Shown in pieces: positions 10,587-19,746 of a stretch of 64,000 nucleotides of DNA. The DNA lies in the NCBI GenBank assembly GCA_905181935.1, contig CAJIZV010000002.1, positions 372,001-436,000 of the forward strand, in the 5' to 3' direction. Within the stretch, counting starts at the first letter, position 1. Every line of letters begins with the position of its first letter. This DNA is from an uncultured Amylibacter sp. (GTDB lineage Bacteria; Pseudomonadota; Alphaproteobacteria; Rhodobacterales; Rhodobacteraceae). A program made the translations under genes and the position numbers. Under the pieces are notes generated by a model. It had not been told where the DNA came from, ran no database searches, and was given only the letters and a program-made list of their open reading frames with translations.

Positions 10587-11832
10587 CTTCTTCTTCCTCT
10601 AATGCCATTTCGATAGCATATTCTTGAGCAAACTCTATTGCAATAGGAGTAGAAGCAGGGGTCACTGGCGCATATGCACTAGTATCTTCAACTGCAATAC
10701 TCGACGTTTGTGTCATACGGTAAAGCGCATAACCTGCCATAATAGTAAGCAATCCGCCAATAAAATGAAAATAGCTATCTGCACCATAAGTACCGAGAAG
10801 CCAACCTACAATAATAGGTCCAAAAATAGCACCAACGCCTGTTAAAAAAATTAAACCACCCGAAGCTGAAGCCATATCTTCGTGTTCAAGATAATCATTA
10901 GTATACGCAATGTATAAAGAATATAATGGATTGGATACTCCGCCAATCATGAACGCTACGATTAATAACCAATTAAAATTATTGGACAGGTTTGCTGTAA
11001 AACTAAAGAACATCCCTATTATGCAAACAATAAATATCAGAAATCTTCGATCCATACGGTCTGAAATCCATCCAATTGGATATTGTAAAATCATACCACC
11101 AAAATAAATAGCAGCAACAAACAATGATATGTCCTTAACTGAAAGGCCTCTTTCAGTTCCATAAACAGATGCCATACCAAATAATGCAGCAAACACTGCA
11201 CCCAAAAAAAACTGACCAACTACGCCTAATGGCGAAATATGCCACAATTCAATTAAAGTCATACGCTTTGATGTTTGAAACTGGGGCGCAGGACTGACAG
11301 ATAATAAAATAGGTGCAAAAGATAATGAAACAACAACCGAAATAACTATAAACAGTGTATAACCTGAGGGATCCGCAAAATTCAAAACACCTTGAGCTAA
11401 TACAATTCCCATCATTTGAACAATCAAATAAGCAGATAAAGTTTGGCCTCGCGTTTCATTAGTAGAAGAGTCGTTCAGCCAGCTTTCAGCTACAACATAA
11501 ATACCTGAAAAGCAGAACCCAACAATAACTCTTAATAAAAACCAAAAATATGGATTCGCCCACGCTGCATATAAAATCAAACAAGCTGAAACTAAAGAAC
11601 CCAGAGCTGCAAATACTCTAACATGTCCTACGCGCCGGATCATATTTGGCGCAAGCTGTGAACCAAACAGGAAACCCACAAAATATCCAGTCATGACCCA
11701 GGACATGATTTGAGGCGACATTCCCTCAATAGCACCCCTAATGCCTAAAAGCGTGCCTTGGAGGCCATTTCCAAGCATTAATAGAAGCATACCAAGCAAT
11801 AAAGCCCAAGAATTTTTGACAACGAATAACAT
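10573..11832 (-). CDS. MFS transporter, YcaD-like
   Basis: Major facilitator superfamily permease of 419 residues with twelve predicted membrane helices. The first helix carries LLMLGNGLQGTLLGIRG, and the loop between helices 2 and 3 has APNMIRRVGHVRVFAALG, both reminiscent of the YcaD branch. The GWISDRMDRR segment is the repeat of the MFS loop motif in the second half. I choose ATG 11832 because AAGGA lies eight bases upstream; an in-frame start at 11877 would add 15 residues without support. The C-terminal 45 residues are Glu/Ala/Pro-rich and cytoplasmic. Substrate cannot be inferred. Confidence 0.85.
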   Translation of the reverse strand: MLFVVKNSWALLLGMLLLMLGNGLQGTLLGIRGAIEGMSPQIMSWVMTGYFVGFLFGSQLAPNMIRRVGHVRVFAALGSLVSACLILYAAWANPYFWFLLRVIVGFCFSGIYVVAESWLNDSSTNETRGQTLSAYLIVQMMGIVLAQGVLNFADPSGYTLFIVISVVVSLSFAPILLSVSPAPQFQTSKRMTLIELWHISPLGVVGQFFLGAVFAALFGMASVYGTERGLSVKDISLFVAAIYFGGMILQYPIGWISDRMDRRFLIFIVCIIGMFFSFTANLSNNFNWLLIVAFMIGGVSNPLYSLYIAYTNDYLEHEDMASASGGLIFLTGVGAIFGPIIVGWLLGTYGADSYFHFIGGLLTIMAGYALYRMTQTSSIAVEDTSAYAPVTPASTPIAIEFAQEYAIEMALEEEEGAIE

Positions 11833-11920
11833 AAGCCAATTCCTTAAAATATTTGTAAAGAATAGCAGAATCATCAACAGTGATCTGCGTATTTGCGACG
11901 CTTATAAAGTCGTTTATATT

Positions 11921-12967
11921 TTAGGGAAGCAGTAAAGAGCCATCACCATAAGAAAAAAATCTATATTTATTTTTTATTGCATGAGAATAGATCTTTTTTA
12001 TTTTATCAGTTCCCATTAATGCGCTGGTTAACATTAAAAGTGTTGATTTTGGTAAATGAAAATTTGTAATCAATCCATCAGCTACATTGAAGTTAAAGCC
12101 AGGTCTGATGAAAATATCTGTATTTCCTGACCAAGGTTTAATTGAACCCTTCCGTGCTGCAGTTTCAATCAATCTAAGAGCTGTGGTTCCAACAGGAATA
12201 ACTCGTCCACCATCAATCTTAGTTTGAGCTATTTCTGTTGCAGCTAATTCATTAACTTCGCCCCACTCAGAATGCATTTGATGATCCGATATATTGTCAA
12301 CTTTTACGGGTAAAAACGTTCCAGCACCAACATGTAATGTGACCCTAGATTGTGTAACACCTAATTCAGAAAGTTTTGCCATTAACATGTCATCAAAATG
12401 TAAAGAAGCCGTTGGTGCAGCAACTGAACCTAATTTTTGTGCAAAAATAGTTTGATAATCTTCATTGTCTTGTGTGTCAGCTGGACGCTGTGCTGCTATG
12501 TATGGAGGCAAAGGCATTGCTCCTAAAGACTGTAACTGCATATTAAAATCAAATCCTAGACAATTAAAATTAAGAAGCAGGCCTTTAGAGCTTTTATCTA
12601 TAACTGTTGCCTGAAATTCATCACCAAACCAAATAACTTCTCCAATATTCACACGTCTTGAGGGTTTTGCTAGCGCTAGCCAATAACCATTTTCATCTAT
12701 TGATAGTAAATTTACACCAATATTTGCTAATGTTTTTCCATTATCAGATTGCCGAATGCGCTGACCCTTCAAGCGAGCTGGTATAACTTTTGTATCATTT
12801 ATAACTAAGCGATCACCTTTGCGAAGGAATTTAGTTAAATCCACGAACTGACTATCTTGAATAGTACTGCTAGTAGCAACTAGCATACGAGAAGAACTTC
12901 GTGGAACGGCTGGACGTAAAGCGATCAAATTATTTGGTAATTCAAAATCGAAATCAGATAAATGCAT
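11921..12967 (-). CDS. queA: S-adenosylmethionine:tRNA ribosyltransferase-isomerase
   Basis: Transfers and isomerises the ribosyl part of SAM onto 7-aminomethyl-7-deazaguanine in tRNA, the penultimate step to queuosine. Length 348 residues is typical. Family segments are present in order: FDFELPNNLIALRPA at the N-terminus, LRKGDRLVINDTKVIPARLKG, TASLHFD mid-chain, LHVGAGTFLPVK, and near the C-terminus the NFHLPKSTLLML block. It is transcribed on the minus strand, downstream of the YhdP-like gene (39 bases apart), and may share its transcript. No other queuosine genes are in the window. Confidence 0.96.
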   Translation of the reverse strand: MHLSDFDFELPNNLIALRPAVPRSSSRMLVATSSTIQDSQFVDLTKFLRKGDRLVINDTKVIPARLKGQRIRQSDNGKTLANIGVNLLSIDENGYWLALAKPSRRVNIGEVIWFGDEFQATVIDKSSKGLLLNFNCLGFDFNMQLQSLGAMPLPPYIAAQRPADTQDNEDYQTIFAQKLGSVAAPTASLHFDDMLMAKLSELGVTQSRVTLHVGAGTFLPVKVDNISDHQMHSEWGEVNELAATEIAQTKIDGGRVIPVGTTALRLIETAARKGSIKPWSGNTDIFIRPGFNFNVADGLITNFHLPKSTLLMLTSALMGTDKIKKIYSHAIKNKYRFFSYGDGSLLLP

Positions 12968-13005
12968 AGTTGAGCTTTTAAGAATTTAAAACAATGACGC
13001 AAGCT

Positions 13006-16000
13006 TTACTTTTTAGGTTCTGGAATATCTGATCTGAATAATTTACGAAAAGCACCAGGTGTTAAAATTGATAATGGTTGTACTCGTACCTTTGGAGCAT
13101 CTGTGGGACCTTTCATAGTATAAACAAAACTGAATAATCCTTCGCCCTTTTGTTCTCCAAATAATTTACCTGCTATTCTTTCAAACACGCCATTAATTGC
13201 ATAAATTGGTGTAATCACACCTTCAAAATCTACAGTTTTTGTGTTTTTTGCATACCAACCATTAAGACTAAGGCCCATTGAAAGTCCTATTAAACTAACA
13301 TCACGCAGTTGAATGCCTTCTGGTGTTATATTTAACCAACCTTTGGCTTGATGAAACTGTATTCCTTCATTTTCTAGCTTATTTAGTAAACCAATTAAAC
13401 TTAGACTATCCAAAATGGATGCTATTGGGTTAGAATGTAACATATGTAATTTATCGATAACAAAACCTCCCGTGTAATAACCATTCCTTTGAGCTGGCTC
13501 CAACTCTAATTTTAACATACCACCTCTAATATTATCTAAAACTCCAGCTGATCTTAGAACATGACCTGCGTCCTCACCTTGAATATTAATCTTGATGCCA
13601 TATGTACCTTTAGATAAATCACCTGTTATTGGGGCCCCACCATTAATCTTAGCCTGAAAAGTTCCAGTAAACTGATCATTACGATTAATGTTAGCTGAAA
13701 AATTTGTTAATTCTAAACTGTCACTTATTCTTAAACTATCCAATGTTACATCTAAAATGCCAGAACTCTCACTAAGTTCCTGCCCAAGATCAAGTTCCCG
13801 CAGGTCAATTTTACCACCAGATATTTGTATTAGTTCAGTATTATTTAATTTACTTAAAATTATAGAGGTTGATAACCAATCTTCAATATTAAATGTTGGA
13901 AATACTACTGATTTAAATTCACCATTTTCGCTTAAGTTTACTCTGCCTTTAGCCTCAAGGCCATTCACAGATAGTTCTATGGCATTAACATCTAATGGTT
14001 TTGCAAAAGCTCCACGTACCTTTAACTCCCCTCTGCTAGCCTTGTCTTTGCTCCAACTCAAAGAACCAATTTTCAAATTGGCCCCTTCCAAGTTACTCAA
14101 CAATAAAAATGTTGGAATATCTTTGGCTTTCATTTCAATTTTCATGTTAGCAGATGTGCTCCCAGAAAAAGTATTTGGAGGCAATGCAATATTAAACACA
14201 TTAAGAAATTCTTGATCGATGTTTAATTTTGCATTTAATGTGCTAATCTTGGTTGGATTTAATTTAAGCTGCTGTCTCCATTTAAAATCAACAGGTATAT
14301 TATCAATATCACCTAAACCAAATAAGGTTAGACTTTCATCGGAAAATCGAATGGAAACTTTATCAGATTTTAATATATGATTTTTTATTAATTTTTTACT
14401 TTTAACATTTGCCATTGTACCTAGTAATTTATATTTAATTTGATCCACTTTAATGCCCTTCACTAAGGGCAATTCTATCCAGCCATCCACTTCAATATTT
14501 GCAGTAGCAATATTAGATTTAATACCAGATTTAGTAATATATTTAAACTTCGGTGAATCGAGCACTTCAAGGACTGATTTTAAACTACCTATTGCTGATA
14601 ACTTAATTTTCCCAATCACTGGTTTAGATTTTGTGTTAGAAATATGAAAAGAACTATTCTTCAGGTCTACTAATTCACCTTTGACAGGTTCTATTGTTCC
14701 GCTATCTAAGTTTAATGTAATTTGGCTTTGTGATAAACTACCATAACCTGATGCATTTCTAAGCGGTTTAACCGTATCAACCAAATTCAAAGTGACATCA
14801 TCAAACTTAAAATTAACATTAACTTTAGACTTACCACTTGCTCTTAAGAAAGTTCCGTTTAGGTCAGAAATGTTTCCTTCATGAAAGTTTTTAACAACCC
14901 AATTTCGCGCATTTGGTCCATACAAAACTGGCCAATATTTTTTAACTTCTTGAGAATTGAGTTTATTTATATTGAGTTTAAATCGGCTTTCCCAATAATC
15001 TTTCAAAGCATATAAATCGCCTGAAGATTTAATATAGTTTTTACCTTGAAAAATTTTACTTTTTTCTAATTTTATTTGAAAAGGATTCATAGTAAATTTT
15101 ATTTCTGCTAATCCATTCTTAAAATGCATTTCTTTTTTAAAAAATTCAGGCATATTCAATTCAAGCGATTTAATAGTTAGTTCAGTTTGTGAGCCAACAA
15201 CCCCTAATGATAAATCTCGGATCAATTTATTAGTTGCGGATCCATTAACTACTATCTGGTCAGATTTAAATTCAAATTTCGAAAAATTTAAAATATCAGC
15301 ATTTTGATTATATCTAAAATCAGCTTTAGCGTACTGAAATTTAGAAGATGAATTCATGGGAGTAGCATGTAACTTTCCTTCACCAAGCTCTAATGAACCT
15401 TTTATGTCTAAAACTTTAGTATCAGCACCTATTTTAGTTATAATTTTTGCATTTAAGTTTGCATCAATATTGCGCAACCAATCAAGTGCGGGTATTTGAT
15501 CAGCCAATGTAACAGGATCTGCATTATTAACCTTGATCGAAACATCAGAGGTGCTTGCACCTAATGTACGATTACCCGATAAATTCACGAATGATTTAGT
15601 TTTTTCACCTCTATTCAATTCAAAAGAAGTATAAAGATATAATTTATCATTTTTTAATTTTAAATTAAGGTTACCAGATTGAAAGTAGGTGGTTTTTTCA
15701 GTTTTAGCATCTAAATAATTAACCTCAATATCTACAGCACTGATTTCTTGAATATTTTTTGCAATAGGTAATTTGAAAAAACCATCAATCGACGTATTTA
15801 AATTTTTAAGAAAACTATCTGGCACTTTTTTATCAGATATTGATAAATTAAATTTACCAAAAGCATCACGTAAAACGAACAATTTCGCATTTTCCAAGAT
15901 AATTTTACTACTATTTTTTGATATTGAAATGCCAGTAAAAATATCTAAATCAGCTGAAACCTTTGGTAACTTTAAAATTCTTGCTCCATTGCTTTCTCTA

Positions 16001-16299
16001 ATATCAACGTTAAAAAAAACGACTTTCGGAGTTAATAGCCCCTGCCCTTTGGCCAGGCCAATATAATCAATATTTAATTTAATAGCATTTATTTTTTGGT
16101 CTAGTTTTTTTGCCACAAAACTTTCTATAGTTGGGATGTGAATTACTGACTCATCATCTTGAAAATTTATAAAAAATAGTAAAAGAAACGGGGTTAAAGC
16201 AATAATTAAGACAACAGTATAAAAAAATATTAAAAGACGCCTTATTAAATTGGTTTTTATGAGTCTGGAATTTTGATTGGATTCACTATTATTATCCAT
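13006..16299 (-). CDS. YhdP-type AsmA-like protein (DUF3971)
   Basis: A 1097-residue envelope protein of the AsmA-like/YhdP superfamily, thought to form long lipid-conducting bridges between inner and outer membrane. One N-terminal membrane helix (about residues 22-48) anchors it, and the rest is a repetitive beta-rich periplasmic chain with many short Leu/Ile/Lys-rich strands. The final part has a FEGVITPIYAINGVFERIAG-type segment and a GPTDAPKVRVQPLS segment that are characteristic of the AsmA-like C-terminal domain. A good ribosome binding site (AGGAGA) precedes ATG 16299. The chain is lysine- and asparagine-rich, as expected from the AT-rich genome. Substrate and direction of transport are not shown by sequence. 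Confidence 0.85.
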   Translation of the reverse strand: MDNNSESNQNSRLIKTNLIRRLLIFFYTVVLIIALTPFLLLFFINFQDDESVIHIPTIESFVAKKLDQKINAIKLNIDYIGLAKGQGLLTPKVVFFNVDIRESNGARILKLPKVSADLDIFTGISISKNSSKIILENAKLFVLRDAFGKFNLSISDKKVPDSFLKNLNTSIDGFFKLPIAKNIQEISAVDIEVNYLDAKTEKTTYFQSGNLNLKLKNDKLYLYTSFELNRGEKTKSFVNLSGNRTLGASTSDVSIKVNNADPVTLADQIPALDWLRNIDANLNAKIITKIGADTKVLDIKGSLELGEGKLHATPMNSSSKFQYAKADFRYNQNADILNFSKFEFKSDQIVVNGSATNKLIRDLSLGVVGSQTELTIKSLELNMPEFFKKEMHFKNGLAEIKFTMNPFQIKLEKSKIFQGKNYIKSSGDLYALKDYWESRFKLNINKLNSQEVKKYWPVLYGPNARNWVVKNFHEGNISDLNGTFLRASGKSKVNVNFKFDDVTLNLVDTVKPLRNASGYGSLSQSQITLNLDSGTIEPVKGELVDLKNSSFHISNTKSKPVIGKIKLSAIGSLKSVLEVLDSPKFKYITKSGIKSNIATANIEVDGWIELPLVKGIKVDQIKYKLLGTMANVKSKKLIKNHILKSDKVSIRFSDESLTLFGLGDIDNIPVDFKWRQQLKLNPTKISTLNAKLNIDQEFLNVFNIALPPNTFSGSTSANMKIEMKAKDIPTFLLLSNLEGANLKIGSLSWSKDKASRGELKVRGAFAKPLDVNAIELSVNGLEAKGRVNLSENGEFKSVVFPTFNIEDWLSTSIILSKLNNTELIQISGGKIDLRELDLGQELSESSGILDVTLDSLRISDSLELTNFSANINRNDQFTGTFQAKINGGAPITGDLSKGTYGIKINIQGEDAGHVLRSAGVLDNIRGGMLKLELEPAQRNGYYTGGFVIDKLHMLHSNPIASILDSLSLIGLLNKLENEGIQFHQAKGWLNITPEGIQLRDVSLIGLSMGLSLNGWYAKNTKTVDFEGVITPIYAINGVFERIAGKLFGEQKGEGLFSFVYTMKGPTDAPKVRVQPLSILTPGAFRKLFRSDIPEPKK

Positions 16300-16700
16300 T
16301 AAAATATCTCCTCATCTAAAATACCACTCTTAAAAATCTAATAACATAGGTTTTATTTATACTTTAGTTTTATGGAAGACTAGCTAATTACCAATAGTTT
16401 AGGTCTTGTAAGTAATATTATTAAATATTTTTATTATTATAAATATTTTTATGATATTTACATATAATTTAAGAATTCGTATTTTTAATTAAAATACTGT
16501 TTACAAAAAATAATTAAAATTGATTTATTTTAAGATATTTTAGCAAAAAGCCTTTGATTAATACTAAAATTGGCTGTTTATTGCTTGTTTTATGTATTTC
16601 GAACTGATTAATAAATTTTTTAAATCAAAAACATTGATTTAAGGTCTATTAATAACTTAATAAAACACAATTGTAATACGTTAGATTAGGATTGCATCAA
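16300..16700. other. AT-rich divergent intergenic region with a palindrome
   Basis: About 400 bases between the divergent YhdP-like and M23 genes, very AT-rich and without a plausible reading frame. The one clear element is a perfect 9-bp inverted repeat, TTAAATCAA (16620-16628) and TTGATTTAA (16634-16642), 58 bases before the M23 start. It could be an operator or a leader hairpin. Confidence 0.5.
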
Positions 16701-18038
16701 ATGACAATAAATTTTGTTGCTATAAATAACTTTTTAGGAAATCAAATTCCTGAACAACGCATTTACTTGCGCTCTGATAAGGCTGCAAGATATATAAAAT
16801 TATCACCACTAATACAAACTTTATCTGGTACATTTTTTGCATTAGCCTTCTGTTGGATGATAATAGCCTCGTTAATGCTTGCAGTGCAGGCTATTTCATC
16901 AAAGTCTGAAAAAGAACAAGCCATAGTATTACAACAAGCATACGAGACACGTCTCGGACAACTCTCAAGCGAAAGGGACAAACGTTCACTTGAAGCACAA
17001 ACATCTCTCGAACGTTTTTATATTGCATTGAGACAGGTGTCAGCTCAACAATCTGACTTACTTGAACTTGAAGAACAGCGTCGCGAATTAGGTAAAGGGC
17101 TAAGTATAATGCAACGTAAGCTGCAAGATGCAGTTAAGTCACGCGACAAGGCAGAGGAACGCGCTGATAGTTTATTAAATGAATTTAATACGGTTACTAG
17201 TCAAATAGACTCAGAGTTTGGTTCTAGAGCCGATCATCAAGCTACGCTAACCTTTTTAACAAATGCTTTAATAAAGACCGTTTTAGAGCGCGATGAGCTA
17301 AATACTAGTACGGGAGAAATGAAAAAACGCGTTGTGTCATTAGAATTAGACGCCTCCTTACTTCAAGAACGAGGCAATCAAATATTTAGTAGGTTAGAGG
17401 AAGCCGTTGATGTTGCACTGGCACCACTCAGCAAAGCATTAGGCAAACGTGGGATTAATACTAAATCTTTGGTGAATGAGGTTAAACGCGGATATTCAGG
17501 AATAGGTGGGCCAATTACACCACTTGAAATATCCTCAGAAAGTGTTCTTTCTGACATAATGTCAAAGCGTGCTTCAACTTTGTTGCGGGATTTAGATCGT
17601 GTAAGTTTATTGAAGTTAGCAATCGCTCGAGTTCCCTTAGGCCATCCAGTTGTAGGTTCCCATCGTTATACTAGTGGATTTGGTTATCGCAAAGATCCTG
17701 TATCTGGTAAACGGCGCATGCATAATGGTACAGACATTGCGGCTCCTTTGGGTACAAAAATAGTAGCATCAGGAGATGGCGTCGTAATATTTGCTGGTAA
17801 CAATGGTGGATATGGGCGTCTAATAAAGATCAAACATAGTCAAGGCTTTATAAGTTATTACGCTCATTTACACCGAATAAATGTAAAAGTTGGACAAAAA
17901 GTCTCGCGTGGTGATAAAATTGGTGCTATGGGGAATTCTGGGAGGAGTACAGGTGTTCACCTCCATTACGAAATTCGACTTGGCGGAAAGCCATTAAATG
18001 CAAGTAGCTATATGAAGGCGACAAACAATGTTTTCTAA
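16701..18038 (+). CDS. Membrane-anchored M23 peptidoglycan endopeptidase
   Basis: Probable zinc endopeptidase acting on peptidoglycan cross-links. One N-terminal membrane helix (about 36-63) is followed by a long charged coiled coil (about 68-235), a linker, and a C-terminal LytM/M23 domain (about 315-430). The zinc ligands are visible as HNGTDIA and HLHYEI. The domain keeps all of its ligands, so it is expected to be active, unlike EnvC/NlpD-type activators. ATG 16701 is preferred because AGGA lies nine bases upstream; a TTG at 16692 is also in frame. The last 11 bases overlap the bactofilin gene, so the two are coupled, and such pairs set cell shape in other bacteria. Confidence 0.9.
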   Translation: MTINFVAINNFLGNQIPEQRIYLRSDKAARYIKLSPLIQTLSGTFFALAFCWMIIASLMLAVQAISSKSEKEQAIVLQQAYETRLGQLSSERDKRSLEAQTSLERFYIALRQVSAQQSDLLELEEQRRELGKGLSIMQRKLQDAVKSRDKAEERADSLLNEFNTVTSQIDSEFGSRADHQATLTFLTNALIKTVLERDELNTSTGEMKKRVVSLELDASLLQERGNQIFSRLEEAVDVALAPLSKALGKRGINTKSLVNEVKRGYSGIGGPITPLEISSESVLSDIMSKRASTLLRDLDRVSLLKLAIARVPLGHPVVGSHRYTSGFGYRKDPVSGKRRMHNGTDIAAPLGTKIVASGDGVVIFAGNNGGYGRLIKIKHSQGFISYYAHLHRINVKVGQKVSRGDKIGAMGNSGRSTGVHLHYEIRLGGKPLNASSYMKATNNVF

Positions 18039-18519
18039 AAAACCAGAACAACCAAAACCATCAAACATACCCAATACAGTTTCACAAAAACCTGTGAATA
18101 CATCTTTATCACCATCTTCTTCATTGAACCCCGCATTGGCTGTACCAAAAGCGAAGCCACCAGCATCTACTCTGTCAACAGATTTACACATTAAGGGTAA
18201 TATGAAGACAACAGGAGACATTCAAATATCTGGAACTGTTGATGGAGACATCCGTGCACATCTCCTTACTGTAGGTGAAGGATCAACTGTAAAGGGTGAA
18301 ATTGTCGCCGACGATATAGTTGTTCATGGCCGCGTTGTTGGACGTGTCAGAGGACTTAAAGTCCGCTTAACAGCGACTGCACGTGTTGAAGGTGATATAA
18401 TTCATAAAACAATTGCTATTGAAAGTGGTGCTCACTTTGAAGGTTCAGTCACACGTCAAGATGATCCTTTGAATTCTAGTGCGGCAAAAATAAAACCTCC
18501 ATTAAAACCTATTGAATAA
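18028..18519 (+). CDS. Bactofilin
   Basis: Cytoskeletal protein that polymerises without nucleotide into filaments at the membrane and recruits cell-wall enzymes. The 163-residue chain has a disordered Pro/Ser-rich N-terminus (about 1-50), then the beta-helical bactofilin core (about 51-145) built of short repeats such as GNMKTTGDIQISGTVDGDI and HGRVVGRVRG, and a short tail. It overlaps the M23 peptidase gene by 11 bases. In Caulobacter, Helicobacter and stalked alphaproteobacteria bactofilins localise M23 peptidases, so a functional pair is a reasonable inference. A terminator hairpin follows. Confidence 0.93.
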   Translation: MFSKKPEQPKPSNIPNTVSQKPVNTSLSPSSSLNPALAVPKAKPPASTLSTDLHIKGNMKTTGDIQISGTVDGDIRAHLLTVGEGSTVKGEIVADDIVVHGRVVGRVRGLKVRLTATARVEGDIIHKTIAIESGAHFEGSVTRQDDPLNSSAAKIKPPLKPIE

Positions 18520-18526
18520 GTCTAGA

Positions 18527-18564
18527 TTAAAGAATTGCTCAAAATTATATGGGCAATTCTTTAA
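18527..18564. terminator. Bidirectional terminator between bactofilin and prfB
   Basis: A 14-bp inverted repeat (18527-18540 with 18551-18564, including two G-T pairs near the loop) separates convergent genes. Its right arm overlaps the prfB stop codon at 18561-18563. T/A-rich flanks let it act in both directions. Confidence 0.7.
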
Positions 18565-19688
18565 ATGTCTGATTGAGCTTCAGCACGTGTTTTTCCTGCA
18601 ACATCAAGTGCTAATGTAGCGGCCATAAACATATCAAGATCACCATTTAATACACCCTGGCTATCAGAAGTTTCTACATTTGTCCTTAAATCTTTAACCA
18701 TTTGGTATGGATGTAAAACATAGGATCTAATTTGGTTTCCCCAGCCTGCATCACCCTTATTGTCGTGTGCCTCTTGTATTCCTTCAGTACGCTTACGCAT
18801 TTCAAGTTCATATAAACGCGATTTTAATGCAGCCATACAATTAGCACGGTTTTGATGTTGAGATTTTTCTGAACTTTGTACAACAATATTTGTAGGAAGA
18901 TGCGTTATGCGGACAGCAGAATCTGTTGTGTTTACGTGTTGACCACCCGCACCTGACGATCTGTACGTATCCACACGAATATCAGAAGGGTTTATTTCAA
19001 CATCAATATTGTCGTCAATCACAGGATAAACCCACACAGATGAGAAAGAGGTGTGGCGCTTTGCATTGCTATCAAATGGTGAAATTCTAACTAAACGATG
19101 CACACCACTTTCTGATTTCAACCATCCATAGGCATTATGGCCTTTAATTTGATATGTTACAGATTTAATACCTGCTTCATCTCCGACACTTTCCTCCATT
19201 CGATCAACTTGATAACCTTTTTGCTCTGCCCAACGAACATACATGCGTGCCAGCATATTTGCCCAATCACAACTTTCAGTACCACCAGCACCAGCATTTA
19301 TCTGCAAAAAAGTGCCATTTCCATCGACTTCACCGCTTAACAATGCTTCTAATTCTTGCTTAGAAGCCTCTTTTTTAATAATAAGAATCCCCTTCTCAGC
19401 ATCTTTAACAACTTCAGCATCGTCTTCGGCTTCACCTAATTCAATCATATCAATGTTATCTTGGAGATTTGATGTAAGTTCTTTAAAATTAGAAATAGTG
19501 TCTGCCAACATCTGACGATCACGCATTAGTTTCTGAGCTTTTTCAGGGTTATTCCATAAATCAGGATTCTCCGACATGGCATCAAATTCTTCCATGCGAA
19601 ATTCAGCGGTTTCCCAATCCATACGTTGCTTAAGTAAATCTAGAGATTTACGAATTTCAACAATAACATTTTCAATTTCTGCACGCAT
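18561..19688 (-). CDS. prfB: Peptide chain release factor 2
   Basis: Class I release factor that reads UGA and UAA and triggers peptide release. Length 375 residues is normal. The SPF stop-codon recognition tripeptide is in [10 protein letters not shown] and the catalytic GGQ is in [10 protein letters not shown]. The frame is continuous from ATG 19688 through the region where many bacteria have an in-frame UGA and +1 programmed frameshift, so the autoregulatory shift is absent here. A TTG one codon upstream is also in frame. It lies downstream of the PBP1a gene on the same strand, 58 bases apart. Confidence 0.96.
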   Translation of the reverse strand: MRAEIENVIVEIRKSLDLLKQRMDWETAEFRMEEFDAMSENPDLWNNPEKAQKLMRDRQMLADTISNFKELTSNLQDNIDMIELGEAEDDAEVVKDAEKGILIIKKEASKQELEALLSGEVDGNGTFLQINAGAGGTESCDWANMLARMYVRWAEQKGYQVDRMEESVGDEAGIKSVTYQIKGHNAYGWLKSESGVHRLVRISPFDSNAKRHTSFSSVWVYPVIDDNIDVEINPSDIRVDTYRSSGAGGQHVNTTDSAVRITHLPTNIVVQSSEKSQHQNRANCMAALKSRLYELEMRKRTEGIQEAHDNKGDAGWGNQIRSYVLHPYQMVKDLRTNVETSDSQGVLNGDLDMFMAATLALDVAGKTRAEAQSDI

Positions 19689-19746
19689 CAATTTGCCTCA
19701 AATAAAGTTATAAGCTTCTACAAAGCTGATAAACTGAGGTAAAGGG

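Noticed and set aside
16580..16640. CtrA-type TTAA-N7-TTAA site upstream of the M23 gene
   Set aside because: The nearest pair of TTAA motifs has an eight-base spacer, and such motifs arise easily in AT-rich sequence.
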